Positions 7,912-16,960 of a DNA stretch of 64,000 bases are shown here, piece by piece. The notes under the pieces are model-generated. The model had not been told where the DNA came from. It worked only from the letters and a program-made list of their open reading frames with translations, and did no database searches. Every line of letters starts with the position of its first letter. The stretch's first letter is position 1. Location: NCBI GenBank assembly GCA_900542445.1, contig UQNN01000002.1, positions 62,001 through 126,000 on the forward strand, given 5' to 3'. A program made the position numbers and the translations under genes. The stretch comes from an uncultured Eubacteriales bacterium (lineage in GTDB: Bacteria; Bacillota; Clostridia; Christensenellales; Aristaeellaceae).

Positions 7912-7941
7912 TTGACGCTCGTTAGAAGGTGGCGATATAAT
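7912..7941 (+). promoter_or_regulatory. Sigma-A promoter of the recQ operon
   Basis: TTGACG (7912-7917) and TATAAT (7936-7941) with 18-base spacing, upstream of recQ and its leader. The leader contains a partial palindrome element. Confidence 0.75.
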
Positions 7942-8010
7942 ATAAAATCAGTTGATCTGCGGGATGCTGACGGCATCCGCTCAAAAGATCGAATTTCAAA
8001 AGCGGGAGGT

Positions 8011-8060
8011 GCAGGAACCTCAGGTTCCTGCCGGGTTTCAGGGCTGCGCCCTGGCGTACC
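8011..8060. repeat. Mosaic palindrome element, copy 1 (partial)
   Basis: Two adjacent palindromes in the recQ leader: CAGGAACCTCAGGTTCCTG (8012-8030) and CAGGGCTGCGCCCTG (8039-8053), followed by the terminal GGCGTACCCA. It corresponds to the right-hand part of the full elements at 18121 or 24521. Confidence 0.75.
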
Positions 8061-8078
8061 CACCCAAAAGGAGCAGAG

Positions 8079-9917
8079 ATGACACCGATGGAAGCGGCGC
8101 GCGCAGCGCTTAAAGAGGTTTTCGGCTATGACGATTTCCGTCCGGGACAGGAAGACGCGGTTGCCGCGATTCTGCGCGGGCGCGACGTGATGGCCGTCAT
8201 GCCCACGGGCGCGGGCAAATCGATCTGCTATCAAATTCCCGCGCTCGTTCTGCCGGGCGTCACCCTCGTCGTTTCGCCGCTCATTTCGCTGATGCGCGAT
8301 CAGGTCTTCGCGCTGCTGCAAAACGGCGTGCGCGCGGCCTATCTCAACAGCTCCCTCACGCCCAGACAGTATATGCTCGCGCTGGATCACGCAAGGCGCG
8401 GCGCCTATAAAATCATCTATGTTGCGCCAGAACGGCTGATGACGGATTCCTTTCTCAGCTTTGCGCGAAACGCCGAAATCGCGCAGGTCGTCGTCGATGA
8501 GGCGCACTGCGTCAGCCAGTGGGGGCAGGATTTCCGCCCCGGCTATCTGCAAATCGCGCCGTTTCTGCGGGAACTGCCCAAACGGCCGAAAGTCAGCGCG
8601 TTTACCGCGACGGCGACGCAGGCCGTCCGCGCGGATATCGTCCGGCTGCTCGAATTGCAGAATCCCTATGATATCCTGACCGGATTCGACCGCCCCAACC
8701 TCTTTCTGGAGGTGCGCAGAGCCAAAGACCGCGACGCGGAACTGCGCCGTTTTCTGGCCGAACATAAGGGGCAGAGCGGCATCGTCTACTGCGGCACGCG
8801 CAAAGGCGTGGAGGAAGTGACCGCCATGCTGAATGACTGCGGCGTGGACGCGGTGGGCTATCACGCGGGCATGGCTGACGAACTGCGCGCCAGGGCGCAG
8901 GAGGATTTCGTCTCCGACCGCGCGCCGGTGATTGTGGCGACCAACGCCTTCGGCATGGGCATCGATAAATCCAACGTATCCTTTGTCGTTCACTATAACA
9001 TGCCCAAGGATTTGGAAAGTTACTATCAGGAGGCAGGGCGCGCCGGGCGCGACGGCGAAGACGCGGTCTGCTGCCTGCTGTATCAGCCGGGCGACGTGCG
9101 GCTCAATACCTTTCTCATCGACCACGCGCAGGATATGAGTCAGATGGACGAGCAGACCCGGCAGGTCGTCACCGCGCGCGCCAAAGAGCGGCTCAAACAG
9201 ATGACGTTCTATGCCACGGGCGGCGGCTGTCTGCGCGCCAAAATCCTCCGTTATTTTGGCGAAACGGCGGAAAAGCCGTTCTGCGGCAACTGTTCGGGCT
9301 GCATGGCGCGCGAAGAAGAGCGCGACGTGAGTAGGCAGGCCGGGCAGATTGTCGCCGCCGTGATCGCGATGAACGGGCGATACGGCAAGGCGACGGTGGC
9401 GCGCGTGCTCTGCGGCCAGACGGATGCAAAGCTGCGCGAGCGCGGGCTGGATAAGCTCTCTGCGTTCGGCGCGATGAAGGCCGAGGGCGAGGCTAACGTG
9501 CGCGCGATGATCGACGAGCTGATTGCGGGCGACGTGCTGACAGTGACGGCGGGGGACTATCCGCTGCTCCAAGAGGGCGCATACGCGCGGGATGTGCTGC
9601 GCGGGGATATGCCCATCCGTATGGCGCTGCTGCCCACGGATGCCGCGCCGGAACTCAAGCGCCGCGTAAAACAAAAGGAATTTGTCAACAAAGCGCTCTA
9701 CAACCGCCTTTCCGACCTGCGCCGGGAAATCGCGATGGATCAGAACGTGCCGCCGTTCATCATCTTTACCAACGCGACGCTCAAGGATATGGCGGCCAAA
9801 GCGCCGCGCACGCGCGCGCAGATGCTTCGCGTCGCGGGCGTAGGCGAAGGCAAGATGCAGCGATACGGCGACGCATTTCTGCGGGAGATCGCCGCCTATG
9901 AGGAGGAAGAGGCATGA
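8079..9917 (+). CDS. recQ: ATP-dependent DNA helicase RecQ
   Basis: 612 residues, normal RecQ length. Walker A MPTGAGKS near residue 43, DEAH box VVDEAHCVSQWGQDFRP, and helicase motif VI (QEAGRAGRDGE). The RecQ zinc cysteines are in CLRAKILRYFGE and FCGNCSGC. A winged-helix part follows, and a C-terminal HRDC domain (TRAQMLRVAGVGEGKMQRYG). It unwinds DNA 3' to 5' in recombinational repair and fork restart. Start at 8079 after AAAAGGAG. The stop overlaps the ATG of the first glycosyltransferase (ATGA), so it is the first gene of an operon of otherwise cell-envelope genes, an unusual partner set. Confidence 0.96.
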   Translation: MTPMEAARAALKEVFGYDDFRPGQEDAVAAILRGRDVMAVMPTGAGKSICYQIPALVLPGVTLVVSPLISLMRDQVFALLQNGVRAAYLNSSLTPRQYMLALDHARRGAYKIIYVAPERLMTDSFLSFARNAEIAQVVVDEAHCVSQWGQDFRPGYLQIAPFLRELPKRPKVSAFTATATQAVRADIVRLLELQNPYDILTGFDRPNLFLEVRRAKDRDAELRRFLAEHKGQSGIVYCGTRKGVEEVTAMLNDCGVDAVGYHAGMADELRARAQEDFVSDRAPVIVATNAFGMGIDKSNVSFVVHYNMPKDLESYYQEAGRAGRDGEDAVCCLLYQPGDVRLNTFLIDHAQDMSQMDEQTRQVVTARAKERLKQMTFYATGGGCLRAKILRYFGETAEKPFCGNCSGCMAREEERDVSRQAGQIVAAVIAMNGRYGKATVARVLCGQTDAKLRERGLDKLSAFGAMKAEGEANVRAMIDELIAGDVLTVTAGDYPLLQEGAYARDVLRGDMPIRMALLPTDAAPELKRRVKQKEFVNKALYNRLSDLRREIAMDQNVPPFIIFTNATLKDMAAKAPRTRAQMLRVAGVGEGKMQRYGDAFLREIAAYEEEEA

Positions 9918-11380
9918 AAAAAGAACGAAATATCGCGCTGGCCGTCTGCGCGGTGCTTGCGGCGCTGATTCTGCTGCTCACCTCGCAGTCCTCGCCGCTG
10001 TACCCCATCAACCTGTGGGGCGACGCAAACTGCCTGTTCACGGTGGGCCGCGTGATGAAAGACGGCGGGGTGCTCTATCGGGATATCTACGAGCAGAAAG
10101 GCCCGCTGCTGTACCTGATTCACGCCCTGGCGGCATGCCTGTCGGATACGAGCTTTTGGGGCGTGTACATCATGGAAGCGCTGGCGATGACGGTGGCGCT
10201 CTATGCGGCCTACCGCCTGATGCGCCTGCGCGCAGGAACGGGCTTTTCGCTTGGCGCGGCGGCGTTTTTCGGGGCGGCATTCGCCTCCTGCACGGCGTTT
10301 ATCCGGGGCGACAGCGCGGAGGAATTCTGCCTGCCGCTGTTGATGGCGGCGCTGGCGATCGCCTACGCGGAATACGGCAGGCGCGCCAAACCGATGCGCA
10401 TGAAGCGGCTGTTCGTCTGCGGCGTGCTGGCCGGGTGTATCGCGACGATCAAGTATACGCTGCTCGGCGCGATGATCGGGCTGTGCGCGGTGGAAGGCGT
10501 TCTGGCGCTCAAAGAGGGCGGACTTCTGCGCGCCCTGAAAAGCGCGGGTGTGTTTCTCGGCGGCATGGCGGTTCCGATTCTGCCGTGGATCGTCTATTTC
10601 GCGGCAAACGGGGCGCTTTCCGACGCTTACGCGGCGTATATTTACAACAACATCTTTTTGTACAGCGGCGCGGCGAAGACGTGGGCGGACCGCCTGACGG
10701 AGTGGACGACGCTGTTTGCGGATAACCTGCTCTGGACGGTTCCGGCCCTGCTGGGCATGATCGCGCTGGCGTTTGACCGGGGAGAGACGGGGGCCGTTCG
10801 GCTCTGCGTCTGGGCGATGGCGATCGGGCAGTTCGCGGCGATCTTTTTCGCGGGCATGGTCTGGCCGTACAGCCCGCTGGGCATGGCGGCGTTCGCCGTG
10901 ATCGGTTTGATGCAGCTGCATCGGCTTTGGGGAAAGCAGGCGCTGTCTCCCCGCGCGAAAAAGGGGCTGACGGCGGCGGTCTGCGCGGCCAGCCTTGTCT
11001 GGGCGTATTTTGCTACGCCGAACGCGTTTCTGCGCGGCGAGGATATCGGCAATCTGGCGCAGGGCATGTTCGCCGAATACGTTGAGCCGGGCAAAACGAT
11101 GCTGCAATACAGCTATTTGGACGGCGGCGTGTATCTGGCGACGCAGACGCGCCCGGCGGGCAGATTCTTCGCGCAGCTGAACGTCAATCTGGACGAGATG
11201 AACGAGGAGATGGATCGCTATCTGCGGGAAGGCATACCCGATTACGTCGTGGTGGACTGGAACCGCCTGCCCGCCGAATTTGACCGATACGAGGAAATCT
11301 GCGCGCTGACGAGTTACGACGACAGCAACCGATACATCAAATCCATGATTCTGTATCGGAGGAAGAACGATGAAGAATAA
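9914..11380 (+). CDS. Membrane glycosyltransferase, GT39/PMT-like, paralogue 1
   Basis: 488 residues with about a dozen hydrophobic helices. The first luminal loop has the acidic motif typical of polyprenyl-sugar-dependent (GT-C) glycosyltransferases: WGDANCLFTVGRVMKDGG, then VLYRDIYEQKGPLLYLIH. The C-terminal ~90 residues are extracytoplasmic and polar. Such enzymes add a sugar from a polyprenyl-phosphate donor to an acceptor outside the membrane; donor and acceptor are not known. It overlaps recQ by 4 bases and the next paralogue by 11, and the following two genes encode close relatives. The gene trio arose by tandem duplication. Confidence 0.8.
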   Translation: MKKERNIALAVCAVLAALILLLTSQSSPLYPINLWGDANCLFTVGRVMKDGGVLYRDIYEQKGPLLYLIHALAACLSDTSFWGVYIMEALAMTVALYAAYRLMRLRAGTGFSLGAAAFFGAAFASCTAFIRGDSAEEFCLPLLMAALAIAYAEYGRRAKPMRMKRLFVCGVLAGCIATIKYTLLGAMIGLCAVEGVLALKEGGLLRALKSAGVFLGGMAVPILPWIVYFAANGALSDAYAAYIYNNIFLYSGAAKTWADRLTEWTTLFADNLLWTVPALLGMIALAFDRGETGAVRLCVWAMAIGQFAAIFFAGMVWPYSPLGMAAFAVIGLMQLHRLWGKQALSPRAKKGLTAAVCAASLVWAYFATPNAFLRGEDIGNLAQGMFAEYVEPGKTMLQYSYLDGGVYLATQTRPAGRFFAQLNVNLDEMNEEMDRYLREGIPDYVVVDWNRLPAEFDRYEEICALTSYDDSNRYIKSMILYRRKNDEE

Positions 11381-12836
11381 AAAGCGCGAACGGGCGCTCG
11401 CGCTGGCGTGCTGCGCGGCGATGGCGGCGCTGATGCTGCTGTTTACCTCGCAGTGTTCGCCGCTGTACCCCATCAACGTCTGGGGCGACGCCAACTGCCT
11501 GCTGACGGTGGGGCGGGTGATGAAGCGCGGCGGGGTGCTCTATCGGGATATCTACGAGCAGAAAGGCCCGCTGCTGTACTTGATTCACGCGGCCGCGGCG
11601 TGCCTGTCGGATACGAGCTTTTCAGGAGTTTATCTGATGGAAATTCCCGCGCTGACGGCGGCGCTTTACGCGGCTTACCGCCTGATGCGTCTGCGCGCGG
11701 GCAGCGTGTTTGCCCTCGGCGCGGCGGCGGTCTTCGGGGCGTTGGCAACGACGGGCGGCTCGTTTATGCGCGGCGACAGCGCGGAGGAATTCTGCCTGCC
11801 GCTGCTGACGGCGGCGCTGGCAATCGCTTACGCGGAATACGGCAGGCGCGCCAAACCGATGCGCACGAAGCGACTGCTGGTCTGCGGCGCGCTGGCCGGA
11901 TGCGTCGCGGCGATCAAGTATACGCTGCTCGGCGCGATGGTCGGGCTGTGCATCGTTGAAGGCGTTTTGGCGCTCCGGGAAGGCGGCGTCCGCCGGGCGT
12001 TGAAAAGCGCGGGCGTGTTTCTTTGCGGCATGGCGATTCCGATTCTGCCGTGGATGGTCTATTTCGCGGTAAACGGCGCGCTTTCCGACGCGTACACGGC
12101 ATATTTGTATAACAACATCTTCCTGTACAGCGGCGAGGCGGCGACATGGGGACAGAAGCTCTATGACGGCGCGTGCGCGATTCGGGATAACGCGCTTTGG
12201 GTGGTTCCGGCGGCGCTGGGTATGGCGGCGCTGGCGTTTGACCGTGGCGAGACGCGGGTCGTTCGGCTCTGCGTCTGGACGATGGCGGCTTTTCAGTTTG
12301 CGACGGTGTTTCTCATCGGGCGCGTGTGGGCGTACAGCCTGCTGGCGCTCGCGCCGTTTTTCCCGGTGGGCTGCATGCAGATGCACAGGGCGCTGAAAAA
12401 AGCGGGTTCGCTTCGCTGGCGGAAGGGGCTGACGGCGGCGATCTGCGCGGCGGGGCTGGCCTGGACGTATTTCGCCACGCCGAACGCGTTTCTGCGCGGG
12501 CAGAAGCTCGAAACGCTGGCGCAGGGGCGGCTGGCGGCCTATGTGGAGGAGGGCGCAAGCTTGTTGCAATACAACCATCTGGACGACGGGCTGTATCTGA
12601 CGACGCACACGGTTCCGCAGGAAAAATACTTTGTGCGCCTGAACGTGCATCTGGATGAGATGCGCAGCGAGCTGGACCGTGCCGTGCGCGAGGCCGTTCC
12701 GGATTATGTGCTGGTCGGCTGGGACGAACTGCCGGCGGAATTTGACCGCTATCAGCTCATCGCGACCGACGTAGGCTATGACGACAGCAACCGACTGAAC
12801 AAAATGCTGTATCTGTACAGGAGGAAGAGCGAATGA
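11370..12836 (+). CDS. Membrane glycosyltransferase, GT39/PMT-like, paralogue 2
   Basis: 488 residues, the same length as paralogue 1 and nearly collinear with it. Long blocks are shared, for example YRDIYEQKGPLLYLIHA and DSAEEFCLPLL, and the polar C-terminal domain ends in a similar DDSNR segment. Membrane topology and the acidic first-loop motif (WGDANCLLTVGRVM) match, so it should act as a GT-C glycosyltransferase at the outer membrane face. The start overlaps the end of paralogue 1, with GGAGGAAGAACG as ribosome site. The duplication is recent enough that blocks are alike also at DNA level, so recombination between the two copies is possible. Confidence 0.8.
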   Translation: MKNKKRERALALACCAAMAALMLLFTSQCSPLYPINVWGDANCLLTVGRVMKRGGVLYRDIYEQKGPLLYLIHAAAACLSDTSFSGVYLMEIPALTAALYAAYRLMRLRAGSVFALGAAAVFGALATTGGSFMRGDSAEEFCLPLLTAALAIAYAEYGRRAKPMRTKRLLVCGALAGCVAAIKYTLLGAMVGLCIVEGVLALREGGVRRALKSAGVFLCGMAIPILPWMVYFAVNGALSDAYTAYLYNNIFLYSGEAATWGQKLYDGACAIRDNALWVVPAALGMAALAFDRGETRVVRLCVWTMAAFQFATVFLIGRVWAYSLLALAPFFPVGCMQMHRALKKAGSLRWRKGLTAAICAAGLAWTYFATPNAFLRGQKLETLAQGRLAAYVEEGASLLQYNHLDDGLYLTTHTVPQEKYFVRLNVHLDEMRSELDRAVREAVPDYVLVGWDELPAEFDRYQLIATDVGYDDSNRLNKMLYLYRRKSE

Positions 12837-14323
12837 AAAAAGCGTTTCCGGCGCTTTTGGCGCTGCTGTGCGCGTGTCTGGCGTTACTGGTTGCCACGAG
12901 CAGTTCGCCGCTGTACGCGACCAACTTCTGGACGGATACGAATATCTATTTCACCATCGGGCGGGGCATGACGCGCGGGCTGATGCCGTATCGGGATTTG
13001 TTTGACCACAAGGGGCCGCTGCTGTTCATACTTTATGCGCTGGGCGCGGCGATTTCGGATACGAGCTTCATCGGCGTGTTTGCGCTGGAGGCACTCAGCC
13101 TTGCGGCGGCGGTGTATGCGGGCTGGAGGACGGTGCGCCTGTTTGGCGAAGGGCGGCTAACGCTGCTGGCTATGCCGCTGCTGGCGGCGGCGACCTGCTG
13201 CTGCACGGCGTTCACACAGGGCGGAAGCGCGGAGGAATTTGCGCTGCCTGCGCTGGCCGTTGGCGTTTATTTGACGCTGGCGGCGATGACGCGGGCGGAG
13301 GAAAAGACGCGCGGGCGCATGCTGGGCTTCGGCGCGGCGGCGGGCTGGGTGTTCCTGATCAAATACACGGACATCGGTCTGTTTGCCGGGCTGGGCGTGT
13401 GCCTGCTGGCGTTTGTCTGGCGGCGGGAGGGATTCGGCCGCGCGCTGCTTGCGGCGGGGCGGATGCTGCTGGGCGCGGCGCTGGTCTGCGCGCCCGTGGC
13501 GGCGTATCTGGCGGTCAACGGTGCGCTGGGCGCGTGCGTCGAGGTTTATTTCGTGCAGAACCTGTTTGATTACAGCGGCATGCCGATGAGCCTGACCGGG
13601 CACGTGTACAACGCGCTGGCGTATCTGCGCACGCAGAGCGTCATCAACCCGGCGGTGACGGTTTTGGTCGCGCTCGGTGCGGGCTTCGTGCTGCTTGACG
13701 CGGCCAAAAGACACGAAAGAGGCTGGTTTTGGCAGGCTTTGGCGATGCCGATGGGCGCGGGATTGCTGCTGCTGACCTGTTATTGGGGCGAGATGGCGCA
13801 TCCGTATTACGCGCTGGCGTTTGCGGGGCTTTGCGCGCCGGGGCTGATTCCGCTGGCGTGGCTCGCCAATCGTGCGCAGAGGCGCGGGCTGTTTGCGTGG
13901 ACGCTTCCGATGGCGGGCGTGCTGGCGGTCACGCCGACGTGCATGGGGCTTTGCCGCGCCGTGCCGCTGATGCAGGTTCGGAAAGCGGACATGCCGCAGA
14001 CGGTCTTTGCGGAAAGGATGAATCAGGAGGGAAACCCGACCCTGCTGGATATCACCAGTCTGGATCAGGGGTTTTATCTGGCGGCGGGCATTGTGCCGAA
14101 CTGCCGATATTTTGCCGACAACAATTTGCAGACAAAGGAGAAAAAAGAGGCGATTGCGTCGTATCTGGCCGAGGGCAAAACGCAGTTTGTCGTCACGCGT
14201 TACGCTGATCCGGGCGAACGCTACGCGCTGATTGCCGAAGCGGACGGCGTGTTCGACCTGAACGACATGCGGCACTACAAGCTGTATGAAAGAATAGAAG
14301 AAAACGATGGGGGTTTGCCCTGA
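12833..14323 (+). CDS. Membrane glycosyltransferase, GT39/PMT-like, paralogue 3
   Basis: 496 residues, same architecture as the two preceding genes but clearly more diverged. The first-loop motif reads WTDTNIYFTIGRGMTRGLMP, then YRDLFDHKGPLLFILYAL. About a dozen membrane segments and a C-terminal polar domain (NPTLLDITSLDQGFYLAAG) are retained. It starts in an ATGA overlap with paralogue 2 after AGGAGGAAGAGCG. It is probably a glycosyltransferase working in the same pathway on another sugar or linkage; substrate unknown. The dehydrogenase gene starts 13 bases after its stop, so transcription continues. Confidence 0.78.
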   Translation: MKKAFPALLALLCACLALLVATSSSPLYATNFWTDTNIYFTIGRGMTRGLMPYRDLFDHKGPLLFILYALGAAISDTSFIGVFALEALSLAAAVYAGWRTVRLFGEGRLTLLAMPLLAAATCCCTAFTQGGSAEEFALPALAVGVYLTLAAMTRAEEKTRGRMLGFGAAAGWVFLIKYTDIGLFAGLGVCLLAFVWRREGFGRALLAAGRMLLGAALVCAPVAAYLAVNGALGACVEVYFVQNLFDYSGMPMSLTGHVYNALAYLRTQSVINPAVTVLVALGAGFVLLDAAKRHERGWFWQALAMPMGAGLLLLTCYWGEMAHPYYALAFAGLCAPGLIPLAWLANRAQRRGLFAWTLPMAGVLAVTPTCMGLCRAVPLMQVRKADMPQTVFAERMNQEGNPTLLDITSLDQGFYLAAGIVPNCRYFADNNLQTKEKKEAIASYLAEGKTQFVVTRYADPGERYALIAEADGVFDLNDMRHYKLYERIEENDGGLP

Positions 14324-14336
14324 GAAGGAGTACGAT

Positions 14337-15404
14337 ATGGATACCCGGATTTCGGAAAAAGAGCTGCGCGCGTTTATGGAGCGCGCATATGAAAAAGAGG
14401 GGTTTGAACAGGAAGAAGCCCGGCGGATTGCCGACGTGCTGATGCAGGCGGATCTGTTTGGCATCGAGAGCCACGGCGCGCAGCGGATGATGTATTATCA
14501 TCAGAACATCAAAAGCGGAAGCGTCGATGTGCGCGCGCGGGCGGAGGTTGTGCGCGAAACGCCCGTTTCCGCGCTGCTGGACGGCCATTTCGCGATGGGA
14601 CATCTGACTGCGGCAAAAGCGATGAACATCGCCATCGAAAAGGCCAAAAAGATGGGCATCGGCATGGTCGTCGTGCGCAATTCGTCGCACTACGGCATTG
14701 CGGGCTATTACCCGCTGATGGCCGAGCGGGAGGGACTGGCGGCGTTTTCCATGACCAACACAGGGCCGATCATGGTGCCGACGTTTGGCCGCGAGATGAT
14801 GCTGGGCACGAACCCGATGGCGTTCTGCATGCCTGCCGATCCGTATCCCTTCTGGTTCGACGCGTCCACCACGGTGGTGACGCTGGGCAAGGTAGAGGTT
14901 TACAACAAGCGCGGCAAGCCCATGCCGGAGGGCTGGACGATTGACGGCGAGGGCAGGCCGTGCAGCGACGCGCACCGGATGAATCAATCGATTTTGGCGG
15001 GCGAGCTGGGCGGCATTCTGCCGCTTGGCGGCGAGGGCGAAACCACCAGCGGCCACAAGGGTTACGGGCTGGCCATCATGGTGGAGGCGCTGACGGGCGT
15101 GCTGGCGCAGGGCATGCTTTCCCCGGAAATGTGCGGCGCGCACGGCGACCACACGAGCCATTTCTTCATGGCGTTTGACCCGGCGATGTTCGGCGATCCG
15201 GCGGATATCCGCGCGCGGATGAGCGGCTATTTGCAGGCGCTGCGCGACAGCGAGAAAGCGCCGGGCTACGCGCGCATCTATACCCCCGGCGAAAAGGCGC
15301 ACGAGGCACAGAAGGACAGGCTGCAAAACGGCATTCCGGTCGAGGCCAACACGCTGGCCGAACTGCGACGGATCGCTGCGGAGCTGGGAATTGAGGGCGT
15401 GTAA
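14337..15404 (+). CDS. Ldh_2-family (malate/L-lactate-type) NAD(P)-dependent oxidoreductase
   Basis: 355 residues, the full length of the Ldh_2 (YlbC/MDH2) family, which is unrelated to Rossmann lactate dehydrogenases. Typical segments are SHGAQRMMYY near residue 45, VVVRNSSHYGIAGYYPLMA with the catalytic histidine region, and GTNPMAFCMP followed by FDASTTVV. GGEGETTSGHKGYGLAIMVE comes near residue 240. Members oxidise 2-hydroxy acids such as malate, lactate, ureidoglycolate or sugar acids; the substrate here is open. Start at 14337 with GAAGGAG 7 bases upstream; a longer frame from 14307 lies within the preceding gene. It is in the recQ-glycosyltransferase operon, 3 bases before the MATE gene. 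Confidence 0.88.
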   Translation: MDTRISEKELRAFMERAYEKEGFEQEEARRIADVLMQADLFGIESHGAQRMMYYHQNIKSGSVDVRARAEVVRETPVSALLDGHFAMGHLTAAKAMNIAIEKAKKMGIGMVVVRNSSHYGIAGYYPLMAEREGLAAFSMTNTGPIMVPTFGREMMLGTNPMAFCMPADPYPFWFDASTTVVTLGKVEVYNKRGKPMPEGWTIDGEGRPCSDAHRMNQSILAGELGGILPLGGEGETTSGHKGYGLAIMVEALTGVLAQGMLSPEMCGAHGDHTSHFFMAFDPAMFGDPADIRARMSGYLQALRDSEKAPGYARIYTPGEKAHEAQKDRLQNGIPVEANTLAELRRIAAELGIEGV

Positions 15405-15407
15405 GCC

Positions 15408-16727
15408 ATGCGGAAGATGACGCAGGGGAGCATCGCGCGGCATTTGATTGCCTACGCGCTGCCCCTGATTCTGGGCAACCTGTTTCAGCTGACTTACAAC
15501 GCGGTGGACTCCATCGTGATCGGCAAATTTGCGGGGGAAAACGCGCTGGCGGCGGTCAGCGCGGCGAACCCGGTGATGACGATTGTGATTTTAGGCGTAT
15601 CGGGCGTGAGCATCGGCGCGTCCGTGCTGATGAGCCGGTTTTACGGCGCGGGGGACGAGGACGCGCTTCGCCGCGAGGTCGCCACGACGATTGTCTTCGG
15701 CGCAATCGCGTCGCTCGTCGTGTTTGCCGTCGGCTGGCCGCTGAGCGGGCCGGTGCTGCGGCTGATGAACGTGCCGGACGAGATTTTGGAGATGGCGGCG
15801 CGCTATTTGCAGGTGATTTTCGTCGGCTTCCTGTTTACGTTTCAATACAACATTCTGGCGGCGGCGCTGCGCAGCGTCGGAGACAGCCGAACGCCGGTGG
15901 TCTATCTGGCGCTGGCGAGCGTGATGAATGCGGGGCTGGACGTGCTGCTGGTGGCCGGGCTGCGCTGGGGCGTGGTCGGCGCGGGCGTGGCGACGGTGGC
16001 CGCGGAAGGGATCAGCGCGCTGCTGTGCGCGCGGCACATCTATCGAAAGATTCCGTTGCTGCATCTGGGGCTGCGCGAATTGAAAATCGACAGGCGGCTT
16101 TTGGGCGAGACGGTTTCTTCCGGTGCGATTACGGCGCTTCAGCAGGCGTGCCAGCCGATTGGTAAGGCGTTGATTCAGAGCGTGATGAACGCGCAAGGCG
16201 TGAGCGTGATTGCGGCGTTTAATGCGGTGAGCCGGGTGGACGATTTTGCGTGCATTCCGGAACAGAGCATTTCGTCGAGCATGATGACCTGCATTGCGCA
16301 GAACCGCGGCGCGGGGGAGCATGCGCGCGTAGGCGAGACGCTCAGGCGCGGAATGATGATCGAGGCGGCCTACGGCGTGCTCATCTGCGCGGCAGTTCTG
16401 CTGGTGAAAGAACCCGTGATGCGGCTGTTTGCGGCGCAGGACAGCATGCAGATGGTGAGCATGGGTGTGGATTATCTGACGCTGATGGCTTTTTTCTACA
16501 TTCTGCCGGGCATTACGAACGGCATACAGGGCTATTTTCGCGGCATGGGCGAGATGAAGACGACGCTGGTTGCGACGTTCATTCAGATTTCGATCCGCGC
16601 GCTGGTGGTGGCGGTGCTCGTGCCGCGCGTCGGCCTGAACGGCGCGGCATGGGCCTGCGCGATTGGGTGGAGCGCGATGCTTTGCTACACGTTTGCGCGC
16701 TACCGCAAGGTGAGGACAAACGAATAA
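15408..16727 (+). CDS. MATE-family efflux transporter
   Basis: 439 residues with twelve predicted membrane helices in two homologous halves. It opens with the MATE/DinF-type sequence ARHLIAYALPLILGNLFQLT, then YNAVDSIVIGKFAGENALAA. It exports small organic molecules or drugs with Na+ or H+ as counter-ion; the substrate is not predictable. Only 3 bases separate it from the dehydrogenase, so it is the last gene of the recQ operon. A palindrome-rich repeat element begins 4 bases after its stop and may act as the transcript end. Confidence 0.9.
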   Translation: MRKMTQGSIARHLIAYALPLILGNLFQLTYNAVDSIVIGKFAGENALAAVSAANPVMTIVILGVSGVSIGASVLMSRFYGAGDEDALRREVATTIVFGAIASLVVFAVGWPLSGPVLRLMNVPDEILEMAARYLQVIFVGFLFTFQYNILAAALRSVGDSRTPVVYLALASVMNAGLDVLLVAGLRWGVVGAGVATVAAEGISALLCARHIYRKIPLLHLGLRELKIDRRLLGETVSSGAITALQQACQPIGKALIQSVMNAQGVSVIAAFNAVSRVDDFACIPEQSISSSMMTCIAQNRGAGEHARVGETLRRGMMIEAAYGVLICAAVLLVKEPVMRLFAAQDSMQMVSMGVDYLTLMAFFYILPGITNGIQGYFRGMGEMKTTLVATFIQISIRALVVAVLVPRVGLNGAAWACAIGWSAMLCYTFARYRKVRTNE

Positions 16728-16730
16728 GGA

Positions 16731-16870
16731 GACGTTGGGGCTTTGCCCCAAACCCCACCAGAAACCTGAGGTTTCTGGACTTCTCGCTTTCCGCTTCGCG
16801 GCATGCCGCGAAGCAAAGTGGAAGGTGTCGGGAACTCAGTTCCTGACCGGGTTTGGGGCGGAGCCCCATC
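16731..16870. repeat. Mosaic palindrome element, copy 2
   Basis: Order of palindromes: TTGGGGCTTTGCCCCAA (16735-16751); a 21-bp one around AAACCTGAGGTTT (16758-16778); a 22-bp one around CGCGGCATGCCGCG (16793-16814); GGAACTCAGTTCC (16831-16843); GGGGCGGAGCCCC (16855-16867). It starts 4 bases after the MATE stop and fills the gap to the next promoter. No coding content is likely. Confidence 0.85.
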
Positions 16871-16899
16871 GTTTCTTTAGGTATGAGCTTTTTTCCGAC

Positions 16900-16927
16900 T
16901 TAACAAAAGGGCGCGGCGTGCTATGAT
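16900..16927 (+). promoter_or_regulatory. Promoter of the phosphofructokinase gene
   Basis: TTAACA (16900-16905) and TATGAT (16922-16927) with 16-base spacing, 34 bases before the start codon. Confidence 0.65.
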
Positions 16928-16960
16928 GAAATCAGAAGGATGCCGAAAGGATGAAATGCG

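Noticed and set aside
16735..16926. Small frames reading KPEVSG... and FAACREAKW... in several intergenic regions
   Set aside because: These similar peptides are translations of the palindrome elements; they have no ribosome sites and occur in both strands.
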